Below are positions 16,555 through 24,814 of a stretch of DNA of 64,000 bases, in pieces. Each line of letters starts with the position of its first letter. Position 1 is the stretch's first letter. A program made the position numbers and the translations under genes. Under the pieces are notes generated by a model. That model saw nothing but the letters and a program-made list of their open reading frames with translations, did no database searches and was not told where the DNA came from. Location: the NCBI GenBank assembly GCA_027459645.1, contig DAIDHQ010000022.1, forward strand, positions 186,001 to 250,000, given 5' to 3'. The DNA is from Vulcanimicrobiota bacterium. Lineage in GTDB: Bacteria; Vulcanimicrobiota; Vulcanimicrobiia; Vulcanimicrobiales; Vulcanimicrobiaceae.

Positions 16555-17771
16555 GCCTTTCGACGCAGCCGCTCACTCCTGAAATCGTTTCGCAAGAAGG
16601 CAACGCGATGGTGCTTTCGATGGGTCCGCAGCACCCGTCGACGCACGGCGTGCTGCAGATCATGCTCGAAATCGAAGGCGAAACGATCGTCAAAGCCGAG
16701 CCAGAGATCGGCTACCTGCACACCGGCATCGAAAAGAACATGGAAAACCTCTTCTGGTCCCATGGTCAGACGAACGCCGAGCGCATGGATTATCTCGCGC
16801 CGTCTTCGAACGCGCTCTGCTACGCGCTTGCGGTGGAAAAACTTCTCGGCATCACCGATCAGATTCCCGAACGAGCGCAGCACATTCGCGTGCTGCAAGG
16901 TGAGTTGACGCGCATCGCATCGCATTGCGTGTGGTTGGGAACGCACGCGATCGACATCGGTGCGATCTCCGTCTTTTTCTACTGCTTCGACTTGCGCGAA
17001 AACATTCTCGATCTGCAAGAAGCGGCCGGCGGCGCGCGCATGCATCCGAACTACATCCGGATCGGTGGCCTCAACGGCGATCTTCCCGACGGCTATCTCG
17101 ACAAGCTCGATGCGCTGATTGCGAAATTCCCCGGACGGATGAGGGATTTGCGCGGATTGCTGCAAGCCAATCCCATCTTCCAGGACCGGACGATCGACGT
17201 GGGCGTCATCACGGCGCAGCAAGCGATCGAATGGGGCGTCACCGGGCCGGCGCTACGCGGCAGCGGCATAGCCTACGACGTTCGCAAAGCCTATCCGTAC
17301 AGCGGGTACGATCGCTATCAATTCGACGTTCCCACCCGCACCGACGGCGACGCGTACGCGCGCTTTCTCGTGCGTCTCGACGAGATGGAAGAGTCGCTGC
17401 GCATCATCAGTCAGGTGCGCAAGGATCTCAATACACCGGGACCCGTCGCCATCGACGATCCCAAGGTCTTTCCGGTACCGAAAGAAACGATCGCGCTCTC
17501 GATGGAAGCGTTGATCCATCACTTCAAGATCGTGAGCGAAGGCTTTCGCGTTCCGCCGGGCGACGTGTATTCGCCGATCGAAGGGCCGCGCGGCGAAGTC
17601 GCCTTCTATATCGTCAGCAACGGCGAAAACCGTCCGTACCGCGCGCGACTGCGGCCGCCGAGCCTGTACAACCTGCAGTGCCTCAAAGGCATGGCACCGG
17701 GAAATCTGATCGCCGATTTGGTCGTGATGATCGGTTCGCTCGACCCCGTCTTTGGTGAGGTGGACCGCTGA
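16551..17771 (+). CDS. nuoD: NADH-quinone oxidoreductase subunit D
   Basis: 406-residue 49-kDa subunit that forms the quinone pocket with NuoB. GPQHPSTHG near residue 25, IGYLHTGIEKNME, and the C-terminal RPPSLYNLQCLKGM and GSLDPVFGEVDR motifs match NuoD. GTG start overlapping nuoC. A 192-bp gap with a structured repeat separates it from nuoE. Confidence 0.95.
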   Translation: MSLSTQPLTPEIVSQEGNAMVLSMGPQHPSTHGVLQIMLEIEGETIVKAEPEIGYLHTGIEKNMENLFWSHGQTNAERMDYLAPSSNALCYALAVEKLLGITDQIPERAQHIRVLQGELTRIASHCVWLGTHAIDIGAISVFFYCFDLRENILDLQEAAGGARMHPNYIRIGGLNGDLPDGYLDKLDALIAKFPGRMRDLRGLLQANPIFQDRTIDVGVITAQQAIEWGVTGPALRGSGIAYDVRKAYPYSGYDRYQFDVPTRTDGDAYARFLVRLDEMEESLRIISQVRKDLNTPGPVAIDDPKVFPVPKETIALSMEALIHHFKIVSEGFRVPPGDVYSPIEGPRGEVAFYIVSNGENRPYRARLRPPSLYNLQCLKGMAPGNLIADLVVMIGSLDPVFGEVDR

Positions 17772-17794
17772 TGGCGTCGGTTCGGACTGCGACC

Positions 17795-17923
17795 TTCGCC
17801 CGCGAAGACGCTCCTCGCGGCACCTCCTGTGCCGCTCCTGCTGCGCGAGCTTCGCGCCACGATCTAAGGAAGTTCGCATCCTGCGAATGGCGCGAAACTT
17901 CGAGCCTTCGCTTGACGAAGGCC
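17795..17923 (+). repeat. Structured intergenic repeat, copy A (nuoD-nuoE gap)
   Basis: About 129 bp, roughly 85 percent identical to copy B at 20121-20246. Nested inverted repeats: TTCGC/GCGAA (17795-17806); GCGGCAC-5 nt-GTGCCGC (17817-17835); an outer stem TTCGCGCCA (17851-17859) with TGGCGCGAA (17888-17896) enclosing TTCGCA-tcc-TGCGAA (17873-17887); and GCCTTCG/CGAAGGC (17904-17922). One outer-stem base pair changes from C-G here to T-A in copy B, so pairing is preserved. It could act as an RNA stability or processing element between operon segments, or be a non-autonomous mobile element. No ORF is supported in it. Confidence 0.8.
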
Positions 17924-17963
17924 GCAATTCGAAGCGCGCAATCTTCGGTCCAGGTGATGAAGA

Positions 17964-18845
17964 ATGCATAGTCAGAACCCGCCCATGGGCGTCGGCGACG
18001 ACGTGAAGCTTGCGTCGCAGAACGCAGCCTCCGGCGCGCAGCCTCATCAACAGATGGACGGCGCCCAGGCGCACGAAGGCGAAACGTTCGCAAAGCTCTA
18101 CGCGCAGTTGCGTCCGCAGTGCGAAGCGCTCATCGCTCAATACGAAGAAAAGCGTTCGGCGCTCTTGCCGATGATGCACCTGTTTCAAGAGCACGAAGGC
18201 TACGTCTCGCACGACGCGATGCGCGCCGCAGCCGAGATGCTCGATCTCTCCCCGGCGGTGGTCGAGTCGACCGTTTCGTTCTACACGCTGTTCTTCCGCA
18301 AACCCGTCGGTAAATACGTGCTGCAGGTCTGCCGCGGCTTGATGTGCGAGCTGCGCGGCGCGGAAGAGATTCACAAGTATTTCCGCGAGAAACTCGGCGT
18401 CGGCCATTTGGAGACGACCGACGACGGCTTGTTCTCCTACGAGGAAGTCGAGTGTCTGGCGGCCTGCGATCGCGCGACGTGCATGCAAGTCAATCTCGAG
18501 TTCGTCTACGACCTCACGCCGCAGATGATCGACGAGATGATCGATCTGATGCGTGCCGGGACGTATAAGACCAAGCCGATGGCGCAAACGGCGAAGCCCG
18601 GGCGCACCTGGAAGGTCGACCAAGACCTGCAGGTCTCGCGCGGCGGAAAAGCCCCGGGAACGCTCAACTCGACGCGCCCGAACAATGCGGGCGGCGTCGG
18701 CGATTCCAGCGGCGTCATCATGCTCGACCGTTTCGTCACGAACATCGGCTTTTCGCCCGCGCGAACGCACGAACGCACCGTGCGCGACGCGCGCGGCGTC
18801 TACGAGCTGGCAGAAGAAGGAAGCAACAACAATGCCGGTCACTAA
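17964..18845 (+). CDS. nuoE: NADH-quinone oxidoreductase subunit E with C-terminal extension
   Basis: 293-residue 24-kDa subunit with the thioredoxin-like [2Fe-2S] cluster N1a. Ligands appear as CRGLMC (C-x4-C) and ECLAACDRATC (C-x3-C set). The conserved core ends near residue 200, where NuoE proteins normally finish; a further about 90 residues rich in Gly/Ser/Asn follow (SRGGKAPGTLNSTRPNNAGG, DARGVYELAEEG). The N-terminus also has about 35 extra polar residues. The ATG at 17964 has AGGTGA upstream. nuoF starts 14 bp before its stop. Confidence 0.93.
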   Translation: MHSQNPPMGVGDDVKLASQNAASGAQPHQQMDGAQAHEGETFAKLYAQLRPQCEALIAQYEEKRSALLPMMHLFQEHEGYVSHDAMRAAAEMLDLSPAVVESTVSFYTLFFRKPVGKYVLQVCRGLMCELRGAEEIHKYFREKLGVGHLETTDDGLFSYEEVECLAACDRATCMQVNLEFVYDLTPQMIDEMIDLMRAGTYKTKPMAQTAKPGRTWKVDQDLQVSRGGKAPGTLNSTRPNNAGGVGDSSGVIMLDRFVTNIGFSPARTHERTVRDARGVYELAEEGSNNNAGH

Positions 18846-20094
18846 AGTTCTGACCGAAGGCATCGGTGAAGCGAATTTGCGCGACATCGACGTCTATCGT
18901 CAGCGCGGCGGATACGTGCAGTGGGAGCGCGCGGTGCGCGAACTCACCCCCGCACAGGTGATGGAAGCGGCCGATAAATCCGGCCTTCGCGGCCGCGGCG
19001 GCGCCGGCTTCCCGACGGGCCGCAAGTGGGGCTTCTTACCGAACAACGGAAAGCCGCGCTATCTGGTCTGCAACTGCGACGAGGCCGAGCCGGGCACGTT
19101 CAAGGATCACATGCTGCTCGAGCAGACGCCGCACTTGGTGCTGGAAGGCATCTTGCTCGGCGCCTACGGCATCGGCTGCACGCACGCGTACATCTATATT
19201 CGTGGCGAATTCAAAGAAGGCTACGAGATCTTCACGAAGGCGCTCGCCGATGCGCGCGCCGCGGGGATGTTCGGCAAGAAGCTCTTCGGCACGGACTATA
19301 GCTTGGAAGTTACCGCGCACCGCGGTGCCGGCGCGTATATCTGCGGCGAAGAGACGGGCCTGCTCAATTCGCTCGAAGGCAAACGCGGCGAGCCGCGTCT
19401 GAAGCCGCCGTTCCCCGCAATTGCCGGTCTGTACGGCATGCCGACCGTCGTCAACAACGTCGAAACGCTCGCCTATCTGGTCCCCGTGCTCAAGAACGGC
19501 GCCGAGTGGTTTAGCTCGGTCGGCACCGAACGCAGCAAGGGATATAAGATCGTGAGCGTTTCGGGACACGTGCAGAAACCGGGCAATTACGAAATGCCGC
19601 TCGGCACGACCGTTCGCGAGATCATCGAGATCGCTGGCGGATTGTTGCCCGGCCGCAAATTTGCGGCGGTGCAGCCCGGCGGTCAATCGTCGGCGTGCAT
19701 CTTCGAAGAACACCTGGATTATCCGTACGACTATGAATCGATGGCGAAAGCCGGATCGATGCTGGGATCGGGCGCGTTCACCGTCTTCGACGACTCGACC
19801 GATTTCGTCAAAGCCGCATTCAATTCGGTGCGCTTCTACGCGCACGAATCGTGCGGACAGTGCACGCCCTGCCGGGAAGGTGGCCATTGGCTGGAACGCG
19901 TGCTGCATCGCTTCGTGGAAGGCCGCGGCCTCGCGAGCGATCTGGAGATGATCGAACGCGTCGGCACGACGATCACGGGCTTGAATCTCTGCGCTCTCGG
20001 CGACTCGATCGAGCCGTTCCTGATCTCGGTATTCCGCCGATTCAAACCCCAATTCGAAGCCCGCATCCAACGTGAGGAAGCGGTGGGCGTATGA
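18832..20094 (+). CDS. nuoF: NADH-quinone oxidoreductase subunit F
   Basis: 420-residue 51-kDa subunit that binds FMN, NADH and the [4Fe-4S] cluster N3. GRGGAGFPTGRKW (NADH/FMN site) lies near residue 50, CNCDEAEPGTFKD follows, then GAGAYICGEETGLLNSLEG, and the cluster ligands ESCGQCTPCREG with a later LNLCALGD. The start MPVTKVLTEG at 18832 overlaps nuoE. A 190-bp gap with repeat copy B follows. Confidence 0.95.
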   Translation: MPVTKVLTEGIGEANLRDIDVYRQRGGYVQWERAVRELTPAQVMEAADKSGLRGRGGAGFPTGRKWGFLPNNGKPRYLVCNCDEAEPGTFKDHMLLEQTPHLVLEGILLGAYGIGCTHAYIYIRGEFKEGYEIFTKALADARAAGMFGKKLFGTDYSLEVTAHRGAGAYICGEETGLLNSLEGKRGEPRLKPPFPAIAGLYGMPTVVNNVETLAYLVPVLKNGAEWFSSVGTERSKGYKIVSVSGHVQKPGNYEMPLGTTVREIIEIAGGLLPGRKFAAVQPGGQSSACIFEEHLDYPYDYESMAKAGSMLGSGAFTVFDDSTDFVKAAFNSVRFYAHESCGQCTPCREGGHWLERVLHRFVEGRGLASDLEMIERVGTTITGLNLCALGDSIEPFLISVFRRFKPQFEARIQREEAVGV

Positions 20095-20120
20095 GCTCCA
20101 CTTGTGTCGAACGCAAGGCG

Positions 20121-20246
20121 TTCGCCCGCGAAACCGCTCCTCGCGGCACATCGTGTGCCGCTCCTGCTACGCGAGTTTTGCGCCACGTCCAAAGGAAGTT
20201 CGCATCCTGCGAATGGCGCAAAACTTCGAGTTTTCGCTTGGCGAAC
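20121..20246 (+). repeat. Structured intergenic repeat, copy B (nuoF-nuoG gap)
   Basis: Second copy of the element at 17795-17923, same orientation. It keeps TTCGC/GCGAA (20121-20132), GCGGCAC/GTGCCGC (20143-20161), outer stem TTTGCGCCA (20177-20185) with TGGCGCAAA (20214-20222), inner TTCGCA-tcc-TGCGAA (20199-20213, identical in both) and TTCGC/GCGAA (20233-20245). Differences from copy A fall mainly in loops or are compensated in stems. It explains why nuoG appears to have a long upstream open frame; that frame is non-coding. Confidence 0.8.
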
Positions 20247-20284
20247 GCCGTGCGCTCGCCCCAACCGGAGTCATACGCTTAAAA

Positions 20285-22288
20285 ATGGCCGACGCACAAG
20301 AACTCGTCAACCTCACGATCGATGGCGTTCCGCTGAGCGTGCCGAAGGGTACGCTTCTGGTCGAAGCTGCGAAGCAAATCAAACAAGAGATTCCGGTCTA
20401 CTGCTATCATACGAAGCTCGGACCGGCTGGTTTGTGCCGCGTGTGCTTGGTCGAAGTCGAAGGCATGCCGAAGCTGCAGATCGGGTGCAACACGCCGGTC
20501 GCCGAAGGCATGGTCGTCCACACGCAAAACGCCAAGGTCAATGCCGGACGCGGCATGGTCCTCGAATTGCTGCTGGTCAATCACCCGCTCGACTGTCCGA
20601 TCTGCGACAAGGGCGGCGAGTGCGATCTGCAAGACTACGCGATGGCGTACGGACGCGGATCGTCCGATGTCGCGGATCCGAAGCAATCGAAACCCAAAGG
20701 CGTCGATCTCGGGCCGACGATCGTGCTCGACGAAGAACGCTGCGTGGTCTGCCAGCGCTGCGTGCGTTACGACGACATCATCGCTGCCGAAAGCCAGCTC
20801 GTCGTGAAGGATCGCGGCCACAACGACATTATCGCGACCGCGACGGGCGATCCGTACGCGCACAATTTCACGGGTAACGTAACCGAGCTGTGCCCCGTCG
20901 GAGCGCTGACGTCGAAGACGTATCGCTTCAAGTCGCGCCCGTGGGATCTGGTTCGCACGCAGACGAGTTGCACGCAATGTGCCGTCGGCTGCCAGCAGTT
21001 CGTCGATCAGCGGTCGGGCAGCTTGTTGCGCGCGCAGATGGTCGAGAGCGACGATCGCGTCTCGGACGGATGGCTCTGCGACCGCGGGCGCTACAACATC
21101 GGCTTTTACACTGCGGACGATCGCATCACGCAGCCGCTCTACAACGACAACGGCACGTTCGTGCAGGTCGGGTGGGACGACGCGCTCTCGATGTGGGCGA
21201 AGGCCATTCGCGAAGCGCAGACCGCGGGTAAGGCGATCGGCGCGATCGGCGGCGGCCGGTTATTGAACGAAGAAGCGTATTTACTGCAGCACGTCTTCCG
21301 TGCGATCGGAACGCAGAACCTCGACTGGCGCGCCGGGCGGCAAGCGGTCGCGACGCCCGCCCGCACGGGGACCTATCAGGATCTCGAAAAGGCGGCGGCG
21401 ATTCTGATGATCGGCGAAACGCCGGAAGAGCGCGCGCCGGTGATGTGGCTGCGCGTCATTAAAGCGGTGACGCGCAACGGGGCGAAGCTGATTCGCGTCG
21501 CGACGGCCGACAAGGCGCCCAACATCGCGCACGTCGATGCAAAGAGCGTGGAAGAAGCGCTCTCGCTGCTGCCGGCGCAAGGCCAAGTCGTGGTCGTGTG
21601 GGACGGCATCGACACGTCGGTTGGCGCGAAGATTCGCGACGCGATGGCATCGCGCAACGGCATGGGACTGATCGCAAGCGAACAGCCGAACGCGCGCGGT
21701 GCGGAAGCGATGGGCATGCTGCCGGCGAGCGGCGGCATGGATACCGGCGCAATGTTCGATGCGGCGGGACGCGGCGAACTGGGCGCGCTCTCGCTCTTTG
21801 GCGTAAATCCGGTGCGCAATTTCAGCAATCCGGAGCGCGCGCGTGCCGCGCTCGAAGCGACGCCGTTCGTCGTGGTGAGCGAGCTCTTTATGACGGAGAC
21901 GGCGCGGCTTGCAACGCTGGTGTTGCCGGCGCGCGGGGCTTACGAAAAGAGTGGAACCGTGGTGAATATCGCGGGCGATCTGCTGCCGGTCAATGCGTCG
22001 GTGCAAGGGCCGGTCGGAACGCTTTCCGATCTCGAAATGCTCGTCGGACTCGCGCAGCAATTCGGCTTGCCGCTTCCGACGGTTGAAGAACTGGAACGCA
22101 CGGTGATCGAGAAGGCGGCGACCGCGGGTCCGGTCGCGCTTCGAGAGCTTCACGGCGAGGCAGCGCACGATACGATCGCGCGGCCTGCGCGCACGATCTG
22201 GGACGGCGGCGGCACCGCCGCGCACGACCCGCGCATCACGCGAATGCTCGCCGACAAAATGATTCCGACCGAACTGGTGGAGGCCTAA
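20285..22288 (+). CDS. nuoG: NADH-quinone oxidoreductase subunit G
   Basis: 667-residue iron-sulphur subunit. The N-terminal [2Fe-2S] domain has CYHTKLGPAGLCRVC and a fourth Cys in IGCNTPV. His/Cys cluster: HPLDCPICDKGGECDLQD. Two-[4Fe-4S] region: CVVCQRCVRYDD and ELCPVGAL. A further CTQCAVGC cluster (N7 type) precedes the molybdopterin-oxidoreductase-like domain. The ATG at 20285 (MADAQELVNLTIDG) is the family-like start; upstream open frame is the repeat. Confidence 0.95.
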   Translation: MADAQELVNLTIDGVPLSVPKGTLLVEAAKQIKQEIPVYCYHTKLGPAGLCRVCLVEVEGMPKLQIGCNTPVAEGMVVHTQNAKVNAGRGMVLELLLVNHPLDCPICDKGGECDLQDYAMAYGRGSSDVADPKQSKPKGVDLGPTIVLDEERCVVCQRCVRYDDIIAAESQLVVKDRGHNDIIATATGDPYAHNFTGNVTELCPVGALTSKTYRFKSRPWDLVRTQTSCTQCAVGCQQFVDQRSGSLLRAQMVESDDRVSDGWLCDRGRYNIGFYTADDRITQPLYNDNGTFVQVGWDDALSMWAKAIREAQTAGKAIGAIGGGRLLNEEAYLLQHVFRAIGTQNLDWRAGRQAVATPARTGTYQDLEKAAAILMIGETPEERAPVMWLRVIKAVTRNGAKLIRVATADKAPNIAHVDAKSVEEALSLLPAQGQVVVVWDGIDTSVGAKIRDAMASRNGMGLIASEQPNARGAEAMGMLPASGGMDTGAMFDAAGRGELGALSLFGVNPVRNFSNPERARAALEATPFVVVSELFMTETARLATLVLPARGAYEKSGTVVNIAGDLLPVNASVQGPVGTLSDLEMLVGLAQQFGLPLPTVEELERTVIEKAATAGPVALRELHGEAAHDTIARPARTIWDGGGTAAHDPRITRMLADKMIPTELVEA

Positions 22289-22291
22289 CGC

Positions 22292-23275
22292 GTGCCCGAT
22301 TGGCTGATCATTCTCATCAAATCGGCGATCTTGCTGCTCGTCGTCGTTACGACGTTCGCCTACGCCATGCTCGCGGAGCGTAAGGTGCTCGGCTGGATGC
22401 AGTTGCGTCCCGGGCCCAATCGCGTCGGCCCATGGGGTTTGATGCAGCCCGCTGCCGACGCCGCGAAGCTGATTCTGAAAGAAGATCTCACGCCGCGCAC
22501 GGCCGATCCGCTGATCTACCGTCTGGCGCCGTTTATCTCGCTTCTCACCGCATTTTCGGTCTACGCCGTCATTCCGTTCGGCGCGAGCAACGCGGGCGTC
22601 TGGGCGATCGGCACGCCGAACGCGGGCATTCTCTTCCTGCTCGCGATCACGTCGATCGGCGTGTACGGCATCACGCTCGGCGGCTGGGCGTCGGGTTCGA
22701 AATATCCGCTGCTCGGCAGCGTGCGCGCGACCGCGCAGATGATCAGCTACGAACTCGGCATGTCGCTCTCGTTCATCGGCGTGCTGCTGCTCGCCGGAAC
22801 CACCTCGCTCGACGGCATCGTCTCGGCGCAGGAAAAGTGGTGGTTCATCATCCCGCAATTCGTCGGGTTCATCGTCTATATCATCACGGCCGTAGCCGAA
22901 ACCAACCGCGTGCCGTTCGATCTCGTCGAAGCGGAAACCGAACTGGTCGCGGGATTCCACACGGAATATTCCGGACTGCGCTTCGGCCTGTTCTTCATAG
23001 CCGAGTACGTCAACATGTTGACGGTCTCGTGCATCGCGTCGCTGTTATTCCTCGGGGGCTGGAACGCACCGTTCGGAATTCTGCCGATGGTTCCCGGCGT
23101 CGTCTGGTTCATCCTCAAAGTCGCGTTCTTTATGTTCTTCTATATGTGGCTGCGCGCAACGTTACCGCGCTTCCGTTACGACCGCCTGATGGCGTTCGGC
23201 TGGAAGGTGCTGTTGCCGCTGGCCACGCTCAACCTCGTCGTTACCGCGATTATCGTCGCGTTCTTGGGGCACTAA
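22292..23275 (+). CDS. nuoH: NADH-quinone oxidoreductase subunit H
   Basis: 327-residue membrane subunit linking the peripheral and membrane arms. AERKVLGWMQLRPGPNRVGP near residue 30, GWASGSKYPLLG, and ETNRVPFDLVEAE with the acidic quinone-channel loop are diagnostic. About eight membrane helices. GTG start three bases after the nuoG stop; the TAA overlaps the nuoI ATG as TAATG. Confidence 0.95.
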   Translation: MPDWLIILIKSAILLLVVVTTFAYAMLAERKVLGWMQLRPGPNRVGPWGLMQPAADAAKLILKEDLTPRTADPLIYRLAPFISLLTAFSVYAVIPFGASNAGVWAIGTPNAGILFLLAITSIGVYGITLGGWASGSKYPLLGSVRATAQMISYELGMSLSFIGVLLLAGTTSLDGIVSAQEKWWFIIPQFVGFIVYIITAVAETNRVPFDLVEAETELVAGFHTEYSGLRFGLFFIAEYVNMLTVSCIASLLFLGGWNAPFGILPMVPGVVWFILKVAFFMFFYMWLRATLPRFRYDRLMAFGWKVLLPLATLNLVVTAIIVAFLGH

Positions 23276-23895
23276 TGCGCAAGCAGTTATATAACGTCGG
23301 CGCGATCTTGAAGGGACTCTCGATCACCTTCAGATTTATGTTCGCGAAACGGCCGACGATCGAATATCCGTCGGTGAAAAAGCAGCACGCGCCGCGCTTC
23401 CACGGCCTGCACGAGTTGCGCCGCTACGCCGACGGCAAGGAGCGCTGCATCGGGTGCGAACTGTGCTCGAGCGCCTGTCCGGCCAACGCGATCACGGTGA
23501 TCGGCGCCGAGAACACGCCCGAAGACCGCAAGTCGCCGGGCGAACGTCACGCGGCGCGTTATGAAATCGACGAACTGCGCTGTATTTTCTGCGGAATGTG
23601 CGAAGAGGCGTGCCCGACCGACGCGATCGTGTTGACGCCGCGCTTCGAGATGTCCGACTATAAGCGCGGCGCGCTGATTTACTCGAAGGACCGGTTGCTG
23701 GTTCCCGCCGACGCCGGCGTTGGCGCCGCACCGGACGAACGTCCCAACGGCATCCCGGGCGATCTGGGGCGCGTGGCCGAAATCAAGTCCACGACCGACA
23801 TCGAGCGCGGATATAGTGCGACCAACCGCGGCGAGATCTTGAAGAAGCAGACCCGCGGCCTCGCGATACTGCCGCCGCAGCGGGAGGACGTATGA
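23275..23895 (+). CDS. nuoI: NADH-quinone oxidoreductase subunit I
   Basis: 206-residue ferredoxin-like subunit with clusters N6a and N6b. Two C-x2-C-x2-C-x3-CP motifs: CIGCELCSSACP and CIFCGMCEEACP. The C-terminal about 60 residues after the second cluster are longer than in many homologues and polar. The ATG at 23275 overlaps the nuoH stop by one base. Confidence 0.95.
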   Translation: MRKQLYNVGAILKGLSITFRFMFAKRPTIEYPSVKKQHAPRFHGLHELRRYADGKERCIGCELCSSACPANAITVIGAENTPEDRKSPGERHAARYEIDELRCIFCGMCEEACPTDAIVLTPRFEMSDYKRGALIYSKDRLLVPADAGVGAAPDERPNGIPGDLGRVAEIKSTTDIERGYSATNRGEILKKQTRGLAILPPQREDV

Positions 23896-24494
23896 TCGCG
23901 TTTTGGATTCTCGCGGTGATCATGCTCGGATCGGCAATCTGGTGCATCAGCGCGTCGAAGCCGGTCTACAGCGTCGTCGCGTTGCTGCTGCACTTTGCCG
24001 CCCTTGCCGCGATGTACTTGACGCTCAATGCCGAGTTTCTAGCGGTGATTCAGCTCATCGTGTACTCGGGCGCGATCTTGATCCTCTTCTTGTTCGTGAT
24101 CGCGCTGCTTTCGAGCGGCGTCGCGTCCTTTTCGGTCGGTCCCAACCGGTTGCCGAGGATCGCGATTCCGGCGATCGTCTTGATCGCACTCGCGCTCGGC
24201 TTTTTCACCTACGCCATGGGGCACGCCGGCGCGGTGGTTCCGGCGGCGCAAGCCGGCTCGCCGCTGGGACCGGTCGGTACGGCGGACGTCTTCGGCTCGG
24301 TCAACGACTTCGGCAAAGCGCTCTTTACGTCGTATCTGCTGCCCTTTGAAATTACCGCGCTGCTGCTGATGGTCGCGGTCATCGGCGTCATTCTCCTCGC
24401 CGGCGACCACGCGCCGTACGTTGCGACGCGCAAGCACGCCGCCGAGGTGCGGCGCGAGATGCGCGAAGCGATTCTGCGGGAGGGCCGCCAATGA
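23892..24494 (+). CDS. nuoJ: NADH-quinone oxidoreductase subunit J
   Basis: 200-residue membrane subunit with five hydrophobic helices. The conserved stretch NAEFLAVIQLIVYSGAIL, containing the pi-bulge helix of NuoJ, is present. It overlaps nuoI and nuoK by 4 bp each, indicating coupled translation. Confidence 0.93.
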   Translation: MIAFWILAVIMLGSAIWCISASKPVYSVVALLLHFAALAAMYLTLNAEFLAVIQLIVYSGAILILFLFVIALLSSGVASFSVGPNRLPRIAIPAIVLIALALGFFTYAMGHAGAVVPAAQAGSPLGPVGTADVFGSVNDFGKALFTSYLLPFEITALLLMVAVIGVILLAGDHAPYVATRKHAAEVRREMREAILREGRQ

Positions 24495-24808
24495 GTCAGA
24501 TGATGGCCGTGCCGGTCAGTTACTACGTCGGACTTTCCGCCGTGATTTTTTTCATCGGCGTCGCGGGCGTGTTGGTCCGCCGTAACCCGTTGATCATGCT
24601 GATGTCGATCGAATTGATGTTCAACGCAGCGAACCTGCTCTTTATGGCGTTCGCTCGCGCGTGGCTGCATAACGCCGGCCACATCTTCGCGTTTCTGGTC
24701 ATCACCGTCGCGGCCGCCGAAGCGGCGATCGGCTTAGCCATCGTCGTGACAGTGTTCCGCAGTGCCAAGCACGTCGACGTCGACGACGTCGCGTTGATGA
24801 AAGGGTAA
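24491..24808 (+). CDS. nuoK: NADH-quinone oxidoreductase subunit K
   Basis: 105-residue three-helix membrane subunit. GVLVRRNPLIMLMSIELMFN carries the conserved Glu of helix 2, and VAAAEAAIGLAIVV carries the second membrane Glu; both are proton-path residues in the family. It lies 6 bp before nuoL. Confidence 0.95.
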   Translation: MSQMMAVPVSYYVGLSAVIFFIGVAGVLVRRNPLIMLMSIELMFNAANLLFMAFARAWLHNAGHIFAFLVITVAAAEAAIGLAIVVTVFRSAKHVDVDDVALMKG

Positions 24809-24814
24809 GCGCGA

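Noticed and set aside
17253-18887. Long minus-strand open frame of 544 codons
   Set aside because: Antisense to nuoD, repeat A and nuoE; composition typical of high-GC shadow frames.
20072-20284. N-terminal extension of nuoG or a small gene in the nuoF-nuoG gap
   Set aside because: The open frame is the structured repeat; the same repeat in the nuoD-nuoE gap reads in different frames, and NuoG homology starts at 20285.
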